Notes under the pieces: model-generated
The model's database searches: none
The model's input: only the letters and a program-made list of their open reading frames with translations
What the model was told of the DNA's origin: nothing
Assembly (NCBI RefSeq): GCF_025813715.1
Contig: NZ_CP107532.1
Location: 4,356,001 to 4,420,000 of the forward strand
DNA from: Methylobacterium sp. FF17
GTDB taxonomy: Bacteria > Pseudomonadota > Alphaproteobacteria > Rhizobiales > Beijerinckiaceae
Length of the DNA: 64,000 nt
Reading direction: 5' to 3'
Program-made: the position numbers and the translations under genes
In this document: positions 18,648 to 26,570 of the stretch, piece after piece
How the letters are laid out: each line of letters starts with the position of its first letter
How positions within the stretch are numbered: the stretch's first letter is position 1

Positions 18648-19559
18648 ATGCGGATCGGACTCGCGGCCGACAACGGCAATTGGCACAAGGCGCGCCTGAA
18701 GGCCGCCCTCGAACAGCTCGGCGCCGAGCCGGTGCTGTTCTCGCTGGCCGACGTCGCTGTGGTGACGGGGGGCCCCGAGCCCCTGCGCGTGCCGGGCTTC
18801 GACACCCTGCCGGACGGCGTCCTCCTGCGCACCATCGCGGGGGGCACCTTCGAGGCGACCACGATGCGCCTCGGCGTGCTGCACGCCCTGGCCGCCGCCG
18901 GCACGACGGTGTGGAACGCACCCGGCGCGATCGAGCGCTCCGTCGACAAGGCGATGACGAGCCTGCTCATCGACCGCGCCGGACTGCCGACCCCGGAGAC
19001 CTTCGTGGTCTCGAAGCGCGAAGCCGCCGCCGCCCTGGTGGCACGGGAGGCGGGCGCCGGTCGGCCCCTGGTGCTGAAGCCGCTCTTCGGCTCGCAGGGG
19101 GAGGGCCTGCAGCTCATCGCGCGACCGGAGGACCTGCCCGACGAGGAGGCGGTATCCCGCGTCTACTACCTGCAGCGCTACATCGCCCGGACCGACGGCC
19201 TCTGGCGCGACTACCGGGTCTTCGTCTGCGAGGGCCGCGCCATCGCGGGCATGATCCGCGAGGGTGACGGCTGGATCACCAACGTCCACCGCGGGGGCCG
19301 GCCGCTGCCCTGGGCGATGCCGGCCGCCGCCGCCGAACTCGCGGAAGCCGCAGCGGCGGCGGTCGGCGTCGACTACACGGGGGTCGACCTCGTGGAGGAC
19401 GGAGCTGGCGGCTACCTCGTCCTCGAGGTCAACTCGATGCCGGCCTGGTCGGGCCTGCAGCGGGTCACCGAGGTCGATATCGCCCTGGCCGTGGCCCGCG
19501 GCTTCCTCAACGCCGTGCGGGCGGCCCGTCCGCCCCGCCTCATCGCGGCCCTCGGATGA
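18648..19559 (+). CDS. RimK-like ATP-grasp protein of the H4MPT island
   Basis: The 303-residue protein resembles RimK/MptN alpha-L-glutamate ligases: SVDKAMTSLLIDRAGLPTPE near residue 100, the ATP loop VLKPLFGSQGEGL near 140, then RDYRVFV and the metal-binding LVLEVNSMPAWSG near 270. Such enzymes add glutamate residues to pterin or furan cofactors. Methylofuran of M. extorquens is known to carry a long polyglutamate tail, so this gene is a candidate ligase. It corresponds to a conserved unknown that I recall as orf17. It overlaps the CitG-like gene by four bases; the ribosome site is weak. Confidence 0.84.
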   Translation: MRIGLAADNGNWHKARLKAALEQLGAEPVLFSLADVAVVTGGPEPLRVPGFDTLPDGVLLRTIAGGTFEATTMRLGVLHALAAAGTTVWNAPGAIERSVDKAMTSLLIDRAGLPTPETFVVSKREAAAALVAREAGAGRPLVLKPLFGSQGEGLQLIARPEDLPDEEAVSRVYYLQRYIARTDGLWRDYRVFVCEGRAIAGMIREGDGWITNVHRGGRPLPWAMPAAAAELAEAAAAAVGVDYTGVDLVEDGAGGYLVLEVNSMPAWSGLQRVTEVDIALAVARGFLNAVRAARPPRLIAALG

Positions 19560-20416
19560 TCGCGCCCGGGGCCATCGCCGCCGCCTACCACGCGAGCTGC
19601 CTCGACGAGCTCGATGCCCTGAAGCCCGGCAACGTCCACGCCTTCGCCGACGGCCACCGCATGGCGGTGGCGGATTTCGTGGCGAGCGCGGAGATCTCCG
19701 CGCCGCACCTCGCCGAGGCCGGCGCGCCGGTCGGACGCCGCGTGCTCCGGGCGGTCGAGGCGACGATCGATCAGGTCGGCCAGAACACCAATCTCGGCAT
19801 CCTCCTCCTCTGCGCGCCCCTCGCCCGCGCGGCCGAGGCCGGCCGTCCGCTCCGCGGCGTCCTCGCTGCAGTGCTCGACGGTTTCGACGCCGCGGATGCG
19901 CGCGACGTCTTTGCCGCTATCCGCCTTGCTAATCCGGGCGGCCTCGGCCGGGCCGAGCGCCACGACGTCACCGATCCGGCAGCCCCCGCCTCGCTCTGGG
20001 CTGCCATGGCGGAGGCCGCCCCCCGTGATGCCATCGCGCGGGCCTACGTCACCGGCTTCGCCGACCTGTTCGCCATCGGCCTGCCGGCACTGGCGGCCGC
20101 CCGGGCGCGCGGGCTGGCGCCGCAATGGCGCACCACCGCGCTGTATCTCGCCTATCTCGCCGAGGTGCCCGACAGCCATGTGGCGCGCAAGCACGGTCCC
20201 GCCCGGGCAGAGGCCCTGCGCCTCGAGGCGGAGGGGCTGCTCGCCCTCGACCTCGCCACGGCGCCGGTGGCGGCCCTCCTGGCCCAGGACCAGGCCTGGA
20301 AGGCGGCGCGACTCAATCCCGGCACCAGCGCGGACTTCACCGTGGCCACGCTCTTCCTCGCCCGGCTCCGCGAAGGCCTCGGCGAGGTGGAGCCGGAAAT
20401 CGGAGAATCGCCATAG
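19556..20416 (+). CDS. CitG/MdcB-like triphosphoribosyl-dephospho-CoA synthase family protein
   Basis: This 286-residue protein has the family motifs LKPGNVHAFADGH near residue 25 and GQNTNLGILLLCAPLARA near 80. CitG and MdcB make the prosthetic-group precursor of citrate and malonate lyases, but no such lyase genes are near. Close relatives occur in H4MPT islands of methylotrophs (I recall orf7), so a role in phosphoribosyl chemistry of H4MPT synthesis is likely, by inference. It overlaps the upstream ATP-grasp gene and lies 228 bases before fae. Confidence 0.85.
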   Translation: MIAPGAIAAAYHASCLDELDALKPGNVHAFADGHRMAVADFVASAEISAPHLAEAGAPVGRRVLRAVEATIDQVGQNTNLGILLLCAPLARAAEAGRPLRGVLAAVLDGFDAADARDVFAAIRLANPGGLGRAERHDVTDPAAPASLWAAMAEAAPRDAIARAYVTGFADLFAIGLPALAAARARGLAPQWRTTALYLAYLAEVPDSHVARKHGPARAEALRLEAEGLLALDLATAPVAALLAQDQAWKAARLNPGTSADFTVATLFLARLREGLGEVEPEIGESP

Positions 20417-20486
20417 GTTTCGCGGCTTCAACCGAAGGTTCCGGACCGGCGCGAATAAATTGCCGGACTCGGCACTCCGCGCAGGG

Positions 20487-20515
20487 TTGTTCCCGGCAAG
20501 GCCCCAGAGTAGGGT
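20487..20515 (+). promoter_or_regulatory. Possible fae promoter
   Basis: TTGTTC (20487-20492) and TAGGGT (20510-20515) are 17 bases apart, about 130 bases before the fae ATG. Each hexamer is a partial match to the sigma-70 consensus. fae is highly expressed in methylotrophs, so its own promoter in this 228-base gap is expected, but the exact site is only suggested. Confidence 0.28.
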
Positions 20516-20644
20516 CCGCGCCGCGATCCGGGCTAACCGGTCCGGTCCCTCGATGGACTGGACGCCGTGAACAAGGATAGCTGCCGGCCGCGCCCAAAGC
20601 TCGGGGGCGGTCACGTCTTTTCAAGACTCTGGGAGAAACCCCAC

Positions 20645-21157
20645 ATGGCGAAGATCAACAAGGTTCTGGTCGGCGAGGCCCTCGTCGGTGATGGCAACGA
20701 GGTCGCCCACATCGATCTGATCATCGGACCGCGCGGTTCGCCGGCCGAGGCCGCTTTCTGCAACGGCCTCGTGAACAACAAGCACGGCTTCACCAGCCTG
20801 CTCGCGGTCATCGCGCCGAACCTGCCCTGCAAGCCCAACACCCTGATGTTCAACAAGGTCACCATCAACGACGCCCGTCAGGCCGTCCAGATGTTCGGCC
20901 CCGCTCAGCACGGCGTCGCCAAGGCCGTTCAGGATTGCGTGGCCGAGGGCACGATTCCCGCCGATGAGGCCGACGACCTGTTCATCCTGGTCGGCGTGTT
21001 CATCCACTGGGAAGCGGCCGACGACGCCAAGATCCAGAAGTACAACTACGACGCCGTGAAGCTCTCCATCGAGCGCGCCGTCAAGGGCGAGCCCACCGCT
21101 GCCGTCGTCACCGAGCAGCGCAACTCCGCTTCGCACCCCTTCGCGTCGAACGCTTAG
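20645..21157 (+). CDS. fae: Formaldehyde-activating enzyme
   Basis: Fae condenses formaldehyde with H4MPT to methylene-H4MPT in the cytoplasm, the entry point of the pathway. The 170-residue protein is almost the same as I recall for M. extorquens Fae: [18 protein letters not shown] at the start, [19 protein letters not shown], then [19 protein letters not shown]. The ATG at 20645 follows GGAGAAA with six bases between. It is followed by a strong terminator at 21255, so it ends the plus-strand run. Confidence 0.98.
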   Translation: MAKINKVLVGEALVGDGNEVAHIDLIIGPRGSPAEAAFCNGLVNNKHGFTSLLAVIAPNLPCKPNTLMFNKVTINDARQAVQMFGPAQHGVAKAVQDCVAEGTIPADEADDLFILVGVFIHWEAADDAKIQKYNYDAVKLSIERAVKGEPTAAVVTEQRNSASHPFASNA

Positions 21158-21254
21158 ATCGGGGGCAGTCCTGGGCAGAGCGCGCCTCCGCCCGCACCGC
21201 GGGGCCTGCTCCAGCGACTGGCTTCCATCTTCCTCGGACGATGAACAACATGTG

Positions 21255-21283
21255 GGGCGGCCTTCGGGCCGCCCTTCTTTTTT
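21255..21283 (+). terminator. Rho-independent terminator after fae
   Basis: A perfect eight-base GC stem (21255-21262 with 21267-21274) closes a TTCG loop and is followed by TTCTTTTTT. It ends the fae message and, read from the other side, lies just after the stop of the convergent HisA-like gene. Confidence 0.93.
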
Positions 21284-21293
21284 GCCCGACGGC

Positions 21294-21977
21294 TCAGCCG
21301 CGCAGCGTGCCGTCGTGGATGGCCGAGGCCACAAGGGCCCCGGCGACGCCCTGGGACTCGAGCGCCGCCACATCGGCCCACCCCCGCACGCCACCGGCCG
21401 CGTAGACGCGCCCGTCCGGCCGCAGCGCCGCCACCGCCGCCAGACGGTCGAGATCGGGACCGGCGCCGATGCCGATCCGCCCGAGCGTCATCACGATGAC
21501 GTCGCGGGGCCAATGCGCCGGCTCGTCGTGCAGGGCGGCGGGCCCCAGGCGCTCGCCCTCCCGCGTGTCGAGGGAGAACACCGCCTGATCCCCGAGCGCG
21601 TGCACGAGGCCGGCATCCACCTGGCTCTCGCTGCCGATCACCGGGCGCCCCAGGCCATCGCTCAGGAAAACGTCGAGCCCCCTCGCCTCCGAAAACCCGG
21701 CATCGACCCAGAGCGTCGCGGCGGGGCAGGCGGCCGCGATGGCCTGGAGGCTCGCGAGGTCAGGCGCAGCGCCATCGATGATCGCGTCGAGGTCCGCGAC
21801 GTAGAGGATGCGGGCCGGTACCGCCCCGAGGAGCCCGAGCGCCACCTGCGCGGGGGCCGATCCCTTTGCCAAGGGCGTGACGATCGGGGCATAGGAGGCG
21901 CGATCCCCCGCCCGCGCCCGCACCACGGCTCCATGGCGCAGGTCGATAACCGGGATGATTTCGAATTCGTCCGCCAT
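21294..21977 (-). CDS. HisA-family TIM-barrel protein of the H4MPT/methylofuran island
   Basis: The 227-residue protein resembles HisA, with EIIPVIDLRHGAVVRARAGD at the start and phosphate-binding glycine segments ALGRIGIGAGPDL-like and YAAGGVRGWADV at the C-terminal end. Both aspartates expected for HisA chemistry (IDL near residue 10 and LDT near 130) are present. No histidine genes are nearby, so it probably isomerises another phosphoribosyl or furan intermediate. A strong GGAGGA site six bases before the ATG at 21977 fixes the start. It is divergent from the MfnF-like gene with 29 bases between. Confidence 0.82.
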   Translation of the reverse strand: MADEFEIIPVIDLRHGAVVRARAGDRASYAPIVTPLAKGSAPAQVALGLLGAVPARILYVADLDAIIDGAAPDLASLQAIAAACPAATLWVDAGFSEARGLDVFLSDGLGRPVIGSESQVDAGLVHALGDQAVFSLDTREGERLGPAALHDEPAHWPRDVIVMTLGRIGIGAGPDLDRLAAVAALRPDGRVYAAGGVRGWADVAALESQGVAGALVASAIHDGTLRG

Positions 21978-22006
21978 CCGGCTTCCTCCAACGGTCAGGC
22001 CCGCTC

Positions 22007-23077
22007 GTGACAGCAACTTCCGCCCCCGAGAGACCGCTGATCGGCTGGGATCTCGGCGGGGTCCATGTCAAGGCCGCCCTGGTCCGGGCGGGTCGCGTCG
22101 AAGCCGTGGTCCAGGCGGCGTGCCAGCTCTGGCGCGGGCTCCCAGCCCTCGACGAGACCTTGTCGCGATTGCCCGACTGGGCACGGGCCGAGGCCGACCA
22201 CGTCGTCACCATGACGGGGGAACTCACCGACTGCTTCGCCGATCGGCGGGACGGGGTGACGCAACTCGCCGGCTGGGCCGGCCGGACGCTCCCCGGCCGG
22301 GTGCGGATCTATGGCGGCCGATCCGGGCTCCTCAATCCGGCGACGGCGCCGGAACACGCCCCCGACGTCGCCTCGGCGAATTGGCACGCCACAGCGGCCC
22401 TGGTGGGGCGCCATGTCGCCAACGGGCTCTTGGTGGATATCGGCTCCACCACCTCCGATCTCATCCCCATCGTGGGCCGCCTTCCGGCGGCAACCGGCTA
22501 CAGCGACGCCGAACGGTTGGAGACGGGCGAGCTCGTCTATACGGGCGTCGTCCGCTCGCACCTCGTGGCTCTCTCCGATCACGCGCCCTTCCGGGGCCGG
22601 CGCACCCGGCTGATGGCCGAGACCTTCGCCACCACCGCCGACATCTACCGCATCCTGGGCATCCTGCCGGAGGGCGCCGACCAGCAGCACAGCGTCGATC
22701 TGAAGGGCAAGTCGATCCCGGAGAGCGAGATACGGCTGGCCCGCGTCATCGGGCGCGATCATGACGAAGGGACGGAGGCCGACTGGCGGGCCCTGGCGGC
22801 GCATTTCTCCGAAGCCCAGTTGCGGATGCTGCACGACGCCGCCGCCCTGCTGCTCTCGCGACCCGATCTGCCCGCCGACGCGCCCCTGGTGGTCTGTGGT
22901 GCCGGCCGCTTTCTCGCCGAGCAGCTGGCGACCCGCCTGGGACGACGCGCCCTGGCCCTGACCGACCTCATCGCGGCCGACCTCGCCGAGGCTGGGGCCG
23001 ACTGGGCCTCCACCTGCGGCCCCGCCGTCGCCGTGGCGCTGCTGGCCGCCCATCCGATCCCAAGGAGCCCCGCATGA
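22007..23077 (+). CDS. MfnF-like protein of the hydantoinase/oxoprolinase (ASKHA) family
   Basis: The 356-residue protein shows sugar-kinase-like nucleotide motifs GWDLGGVHVKAALV near the start and LLVDIGSTTSDLIPIVG near residue 140, as in archaeal MfnF. MfnF condenses the aminomethyl-furan diphosphate unit with gamma-glutamyltyramine in methanofuran synthesis, so the homologue is expected to do the matching step with a tyrosine-based acceptor in methylofuran. It starts with GTG. Its end overlaps the next gene by four bases. mfnE and mfnB homologues are 5-7 kb downstream on the other strand. Confidence 0.82.
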   Translation: MTATSAPERPLIGWDLGGVHVKAALVRAGRVEAVVQAACQLWRGLPALDETLSRLPDWARAEADHVVTMTGELTDCFADRRDGVTQLAGWAGRTLPGRVRIYGGRSGLLNPATAPEHAPDVASANWHATAALVGRHVANGLLVDIGSTTSDLIPIVGRLPAATGYSDAERLETGELVYTGVVRSHLVALSDHAPFRGRRTRLMAETFATTADIYRILGILPEGADQQHSVDLKGKSIPESEIRLARVIGRDHDEGTEADWRALAAHFSEAQLRMLHDAAALLLSRPDLPADAPLVVCGAGRFLAEQLATRLGRRALALTDLIAADLAEAGADWASTCGPAVAVALLAAHPIPRSPA

Positions 23078-23274
23078 GCACGCCCCAGAAACTCGCCCGC
23101 ATCCTCGCCACGCGCTCCGGCGGCGGGATCGAACTCGCGCTCGCCACGGAATCCGGCCAGACCCTGCGGGTGCTGGCGACATCGGACCAAATCGACATGC
23201 TGGTGGACGAACTGGAGGATATCCTGAACTCACCGGAGGAGCCCGAATCTCCGGAGCCGCCCGCAGCCGCGTGA
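23074..23274 (+). CDS. Small acidic protein of unknown function in the H4MPT island
   Basis: The 66-residue product is acidic at its C-terminus (DELEDILNSPEEPESPEPPAA) and has no signal peptide. Its ATG overlaps the MfnF-like stop (ATGA), a strong sign of real translation and of a joint role. The middle holds a small alpha/beta-like stretch (GGGIELALATESGQTLRVLA). It could be a partner or regulator of the MfnF-like enzyme. No family is recognised. Confidence 0.72.
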   Translation: MSTPQKLARILATRSGGGIELALATESGQTLRVLATSDQIDMLVDELEDILNSPEEPESPEPPAAA

Positions 23275-23344
23275 CGCGCGGGCTCCCGCGATCGAACTCG
23301 GACGCTTCATACCATCCGCCGGCGATCCAACCCGGCTGCACGAG

Positions 23345-24373
23345 ATGGAACTCGCCGCCAGGAAGCAGACGTCACAACCGATCCTGCGGATGGCAAAAAT
23401 TGGCTCAATCGGAAAGACGCCTGTGTCCCTGCGCTGGATCCTTGTGACGGCGGGCGGGATCCTGGCCAGTCTGTCACTGCTCAACGCCTTGGCCCGGCGG
23501 CGTGCCAGCCAGGATCGAAGCGTGAAACGGGGCCGCCTCGCGACGAGGCTGACCCGCGTCGACGGCAGAACGATGCATGCCCGCGTCTCGGTCGACGCCG
23601 TCCCGGATGGTCGCCTGCCCGTTGTCCTCGTCCACGGGCTCGGGATGTCGAGCCGCTACATGATCCCGCTCGCAAGGCATCTCGCCCCTCATTTCAGGGT
23701 CTACGCGCCTGACCTGCCCGGCTTCGGCTTGAGCGATAAGCCTCGCCGAACGCTCACGGTTCGAGAGCTTGCGGATGCGCTGGCGAGCTGGATGCAGAGG
23801 ATCGGGGTCGAGCGCGCAGCCTTTGTCGGAAATTCGCTCGGCTGTGAGGTGTTGGTCGAACTGGCACTCGTTCACCCCCAGCTGGTGGATCGCCTTGTTC
23901 TGCAGGGACCCACGCCGGACCCGGAGGCTCGGAACCTTGTTCGGCAAGTTGTCGGCTTCTTTGCCATCGCGCCGTTCGAGCGCTGGTCGCTCGCCTGGGT
24001 GGCGCTGGCCGACTATGCCCGCAGCGGGATCAGGCGCTACATCCTGACCTTACGGAGCATGGTCGACAACCGCATCGCGGAGAAGGTCCTGCGGGTCATG
24101 CAGCCAACGCTCGTGGTTTGGGGCACGCGCGACCACATCGTCCCCCATGCCTTCGTCGTGAGCCTCGCAGGCTCTCTGCCCCATGGCCGTCTTGCCGTCA
24201 TCCCAGGAGCGGCCCACGGGATCAACTATTCGCACCCGGAGGCGTTCATCACAGTCCTGCTGCCATTCCTCCTCGCTGCGGGAGGAGATGCCTGTCGCCC
24301 AGAACCGAACTCCGGCGGTGAACACTGTGGCGGCGGCCTGACCGATCGGTCCGCTTTCGCTGATACAGCCTAG
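23345..24373 (+). CDS. Membrane-anchored alpha/beta hydrolase
   Basis: The 342-residue protein has an N-terminal hydrophobic helix (WILVTAGGILASLSLLNALA, about residues 29-48) and an alpha/beta hydrolase domain: the HG oxyanion region VVLVHGLGMSS, nucleophile Ser in FVGNSLGCEV, Asp in VWGTRDHIVP and His in PGAAHGINY. Substrate unknown. Codon use is less GC-rich than the surrounding genes and it has no overlap with them, so it may have been inserted into the island. An internal ATG at residue 16 is an alternative start. Confidence 0.85.
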   Translation: MELAARKQTSQPILRMAKIGSIGKTPVSLRWILVTAGGILASLSLLNALARRRASQDRSVKRGRLATRLTRVDGRTMHARVSVDAVPDGRLPVVLVHGLGMSSRYMIPLARHLAPHFRVYAPDLPGFGLSDKPRRTLTVRELADALASWMQRIGVERAAFVGNSLGCEVLVELALVHPQLVDRLVLQGPTPDPEARNLVRQVVGFFAIAPFERWSLAWVALADYARSGIRRYILTLRSMVDNRIAEKVLRVMQPTLVVWGTRDHIVPHAFVVSLAGSLPHGRLAVIPGAAHGINYSHPEAFITVLLPFLLAAGGDACRPEPNSGGEHCGGGLTDRSAFADTA

Positions 24374-24443
24374 AAGCTGACCGGCAGACGGTCACCCGAA
24401 CCGGCCCTTCGCGAAAAGCGCACGCGTCGGACGGACGAAACCA

Positions 24444-25409
24444 TCACCGCAAGAAATCCCCGAACGCGCGGGGCCCGTCCGGGACCTTGATCTCCCCCGT
24501 CACCTTCAGCGTATCGGCGTCGATCACGGAGAGCGTGTTGGAACCCCAGTTCGCCACGGTCAGCGTGCGACCGTCCGCAGAGGCGGCGATGCCTTCCGGA
24601 TGGTCGCCGACTTCGATGGCCGCGACGTTGGTGAGGGTCTTCAGGTTGAACACCGTCACGGTGCCGGAATACTGGTCGGTGACGAAGCCGCGCGGGCCGG
24701 CGAGCGCCACCACGTAGGGGCGTTCCCCCGTGGTGACCCGGCCGAGTTCGTGCCGGCCGGCCACGTCGATCACCGAGACGTCGTTCGAGGTCACGTTGGC
24801 GGTGTAGGCGCGGGCGCCGGCCGCATCGAGGGTGATACCGAACGGATGCCGGCCCACCGGGATTTTCCTGGTTTCCGTCGCGCTGGCCACGTCGACCACC
24901 GAGACGGAATCGCCCTCGCGGTTCGCCACCAGGATCGTGGCGCCGTCCGGCGTCACCGCGATGCCCGAGGGCGAGGCCCCGACCTGGATCTCGGTGTCGA
25001 GGCGCGCCCCGTCGGCCGAGACCACGAAGATCCGGCTGCCGTACCAGTCGGCCACGTAGACGGCGCCGGTCTTCGGGTTGACGGCGATGCCAAGCGGACC
25101 GCCGGGCAGCGCAAGGGTGCCCGTCACCGTGCGGGTGGCGAGATCCACGGTGGCGAGGCCGGGGCCTTCCGGGCGGGTGACGTAGGCGGTGCGCCGGTCC
25201 GGCGAGAGGGCGATGCCGGCCGGGGCGCCGTCGATCGGAACCTGCGCGGCCACGGTGCCGGCCTCGAGGTCCACGATGGCGAGGACGTTGGCGCCCTGCG
25301 CGGTAACCAGGGCCTCATCGGCCCGGACCGGGCCCGCGAGCAGCATCAGGCCGAGGAGAGGGCCGGCGAGGCGCCGACCCGTCCCCGTTCTGTCCAGAAA
25401 AGCGATCAA
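24444..25409 (-). CDS. Periplasmic YVTN beta-propeller protein
   Basis: This 321-residue protein has a signal peptide ending PVRADEAL and about seven YVTN-type repeats such as NGDSVSVVDV-like blocks with pattern V-x-V-x-D and A-Y-V-T. The start is TTG at 25409, overlapping the upstream stop as TTGA; a longer frame from an ATG-type start would lack a signal peptide. It resembles the PQQ-dependent catabolism-associated beta-propeller family and may assist a periplasmic quinoprotein. LutB at 31841 is of the same type. It is coupled to the MxaD-like gene. Confidence 0.82.
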   Translation of the reverse strand: MIAFLDRTGTGRRLAGPLLGLMLLAGPVRADEALVTAQGANVLAIVDLEAGTVAAQVPIDGAPAGIALSPDRRTAYVTRPEGPGLATVDLATRTVTGTLALPGGPLGIAVNPKTGAVYVADWYGSRIFVVSADGARLDTEIQVGASPSGIAVTPDGATILVANREGDSVSVVDVASATETRKIPVGRHPFGITLDAAGARAYTANVTSNDVSVIDVAGRHELGRVTTGERPYVVALAGPRGFVTDQYSGTVTVFNLKTLTNVAAIEVGDHPEGIAASADGRTLTVANWGSNTLSVIDADTLKVTGEIKVPDGPRAFGDFLR

Positions 25410-25939
25410 GAACCGCTCTTCTCGACCTTGGCCTTCAGGGCGTCGAGGCCCGTGCGGTAGAGGCCGCGCACGGCCTTCTGAGAGGCTTCGTCGTTCAGCT
25501 CGGGCGGCGGATCGTTGTTCATGTAGCCGCGATAGAACGCGCCGCTCCACGAGACCTTCGATTTGCCACCCTCGTCTTCGACCTTGATGGTGGAGGAGTA
25601 GTCGTTCACCGGCAGGGTCTTCACATCGACCTTGGTGATCCGGTACGAATAGCTCTTGGCGTCGGGGGCGTACTTGTACAGCTCTTCGTCCACCGTAGCG
25701 CCGCCCTTGAGGGTCAGGGTGCGGGTGGCCTTGACCTCGTTCCCGCCTTTGCCTTCGGTCTTCTCGACCGGGGGCAGCCAGCTCATGTCCTGGAAGTTGG
25801 AGATCACGGCCCAGACCTTGTCGGGGGCCGCATTGATTTCCACGGTCTCCTCGACCTTCTTGCGGGTCGGGCCGTGCGCCTGGGCGCCGAACGAGACCAG
25901 GGCGAAGGCCGCCACGGTCGTCAGGGTAAGAAACTTCAT
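25406..25939 (-). CDS. Periplasmic SRPBCC protein, MxaD-like
   Basis: The 177-residue protein has a signal peptide (MKFLTLTTVAAFALVSFGAQA) and a START/SRPBCC domain beginning VEETVEINAAPDKVWAVISN. MxaD of methanol dehydrogenase clusters has the same arrangement with HGPT after the signal peptide; it is thought to help electron transfer from methanol dehydrogenase to its cytochrome. Here the gene is away from mxa genes and coupled to a beta-propeller gene, so a similar helper role for another quinoprotein is inferred. A GAGGAGA site lies about ten bases upstream of the ATG. Confidence 0.8.
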   Translation of the reverse strand: MKFLTLTTVAAFALVSFGAQAHGPTRKKVEETVEINAAPDKVWAVISNFQDMSWLPPVEKTEGKGGNEVKATRTLTLKGGATVDEELYKYAPDAKSYSYRITKVDVKTLPVNDYSSTIKVEDEGGKSKVSWSGAFYRGYMNNDPPPELNDEASQKAVRGLYRTGLDALKAKVEKSGS

Positions 25940-25969
25940 CGGGTCTTCGTCTCCTCGGGAACGCACATT

Positions 25970-26566
25970 CTACGGTGCTGGGGGGGAACGTTCGAGGATG
26001 CGGTCGTGCCGGCCCAGTGCCGTGGCGACCTTGTCCTCGATCCAGTCCCAGGCCTCGCGCTCGGCGGGCCCGGCGGTCTTTTCGATCGCGATGGCGTGAT
26101 AGCGCATCTCGGTCAGGATCTTATCCGGCTCCAGCATGTGCAGCCGGGTGGAGAGGATCGCCGCCTCCAGCACCGCAGCTTGCGCCCGGTTGTAGCCGAT
26201 GAACGGCATGTGCGCTGCGGCATGGACCATCCGTCCCCGGTAGCGCGGTCGCACGGGATCGTCCTCGATCGCCGCCACCTCGAACTCGGCATGACCGAAG
26301 CTCTCAGCGAGCCGCCGGCCGGCGATCCGCTCGCAGGGCAGGGTGGCCCAGTCGCGCCGCCCCGTGACGGCGCCGGCGATCACCCGCACGTCGCTGGGGC
26401 TGGAGGCGGCGAAGACGGGATTGGCCTCGAGATTGAGGATGGTGGGCGAGGGCCGGAACGGGGCCAGGATCCAGTCCGCCCCGTCCTGGATCAGGCCGAA
26501 CGGCACCAGGTGGAGCGCGCCGTCGCGGTCGGTCGTGGTCACGACGGTCTCGAGGATCAGCGGCAC
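25970..26566 (-). CDS. DUF447-type protein of the H4MPT/methylofuran island
   Basis: The 198-residue protein begins at a GTG (PLILETVVTTTDRDGALHLV) and contains LAPFRPSPTILNLEANPVFA and FIGYNRAQAAVLEAAILSTR. It resembles DUF447, a family with a flavin-reductase-like split barrel found in methanogens and H4MPT-using methylotrophs. The function is unknown. It lies four bases after the DHPS-like gene, and its GTG start has GGGAAGG nine bases upstream. The match is from memory of the family pattern. Confidence 0.75.
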   Translation of the reverse strand: MPLILETVVTTTDRDGALHLVPFGLIQDGADWILAPFRPSPTILNLEANPVFAASSPSDVRVIAGAVTGRRDWATLPCERIAGRRLAESFGHAEFEVAAIEDDPVRPRYRGRMVHAAAHMPFIGYNRAQAAVLEAAILSTRLHMLEPDKILTEMRYHAIAIEKTAGPAEREAWDWIEDKVATALGRHDRILERSPPAP

Positions 26567-26570
26567 GGGA

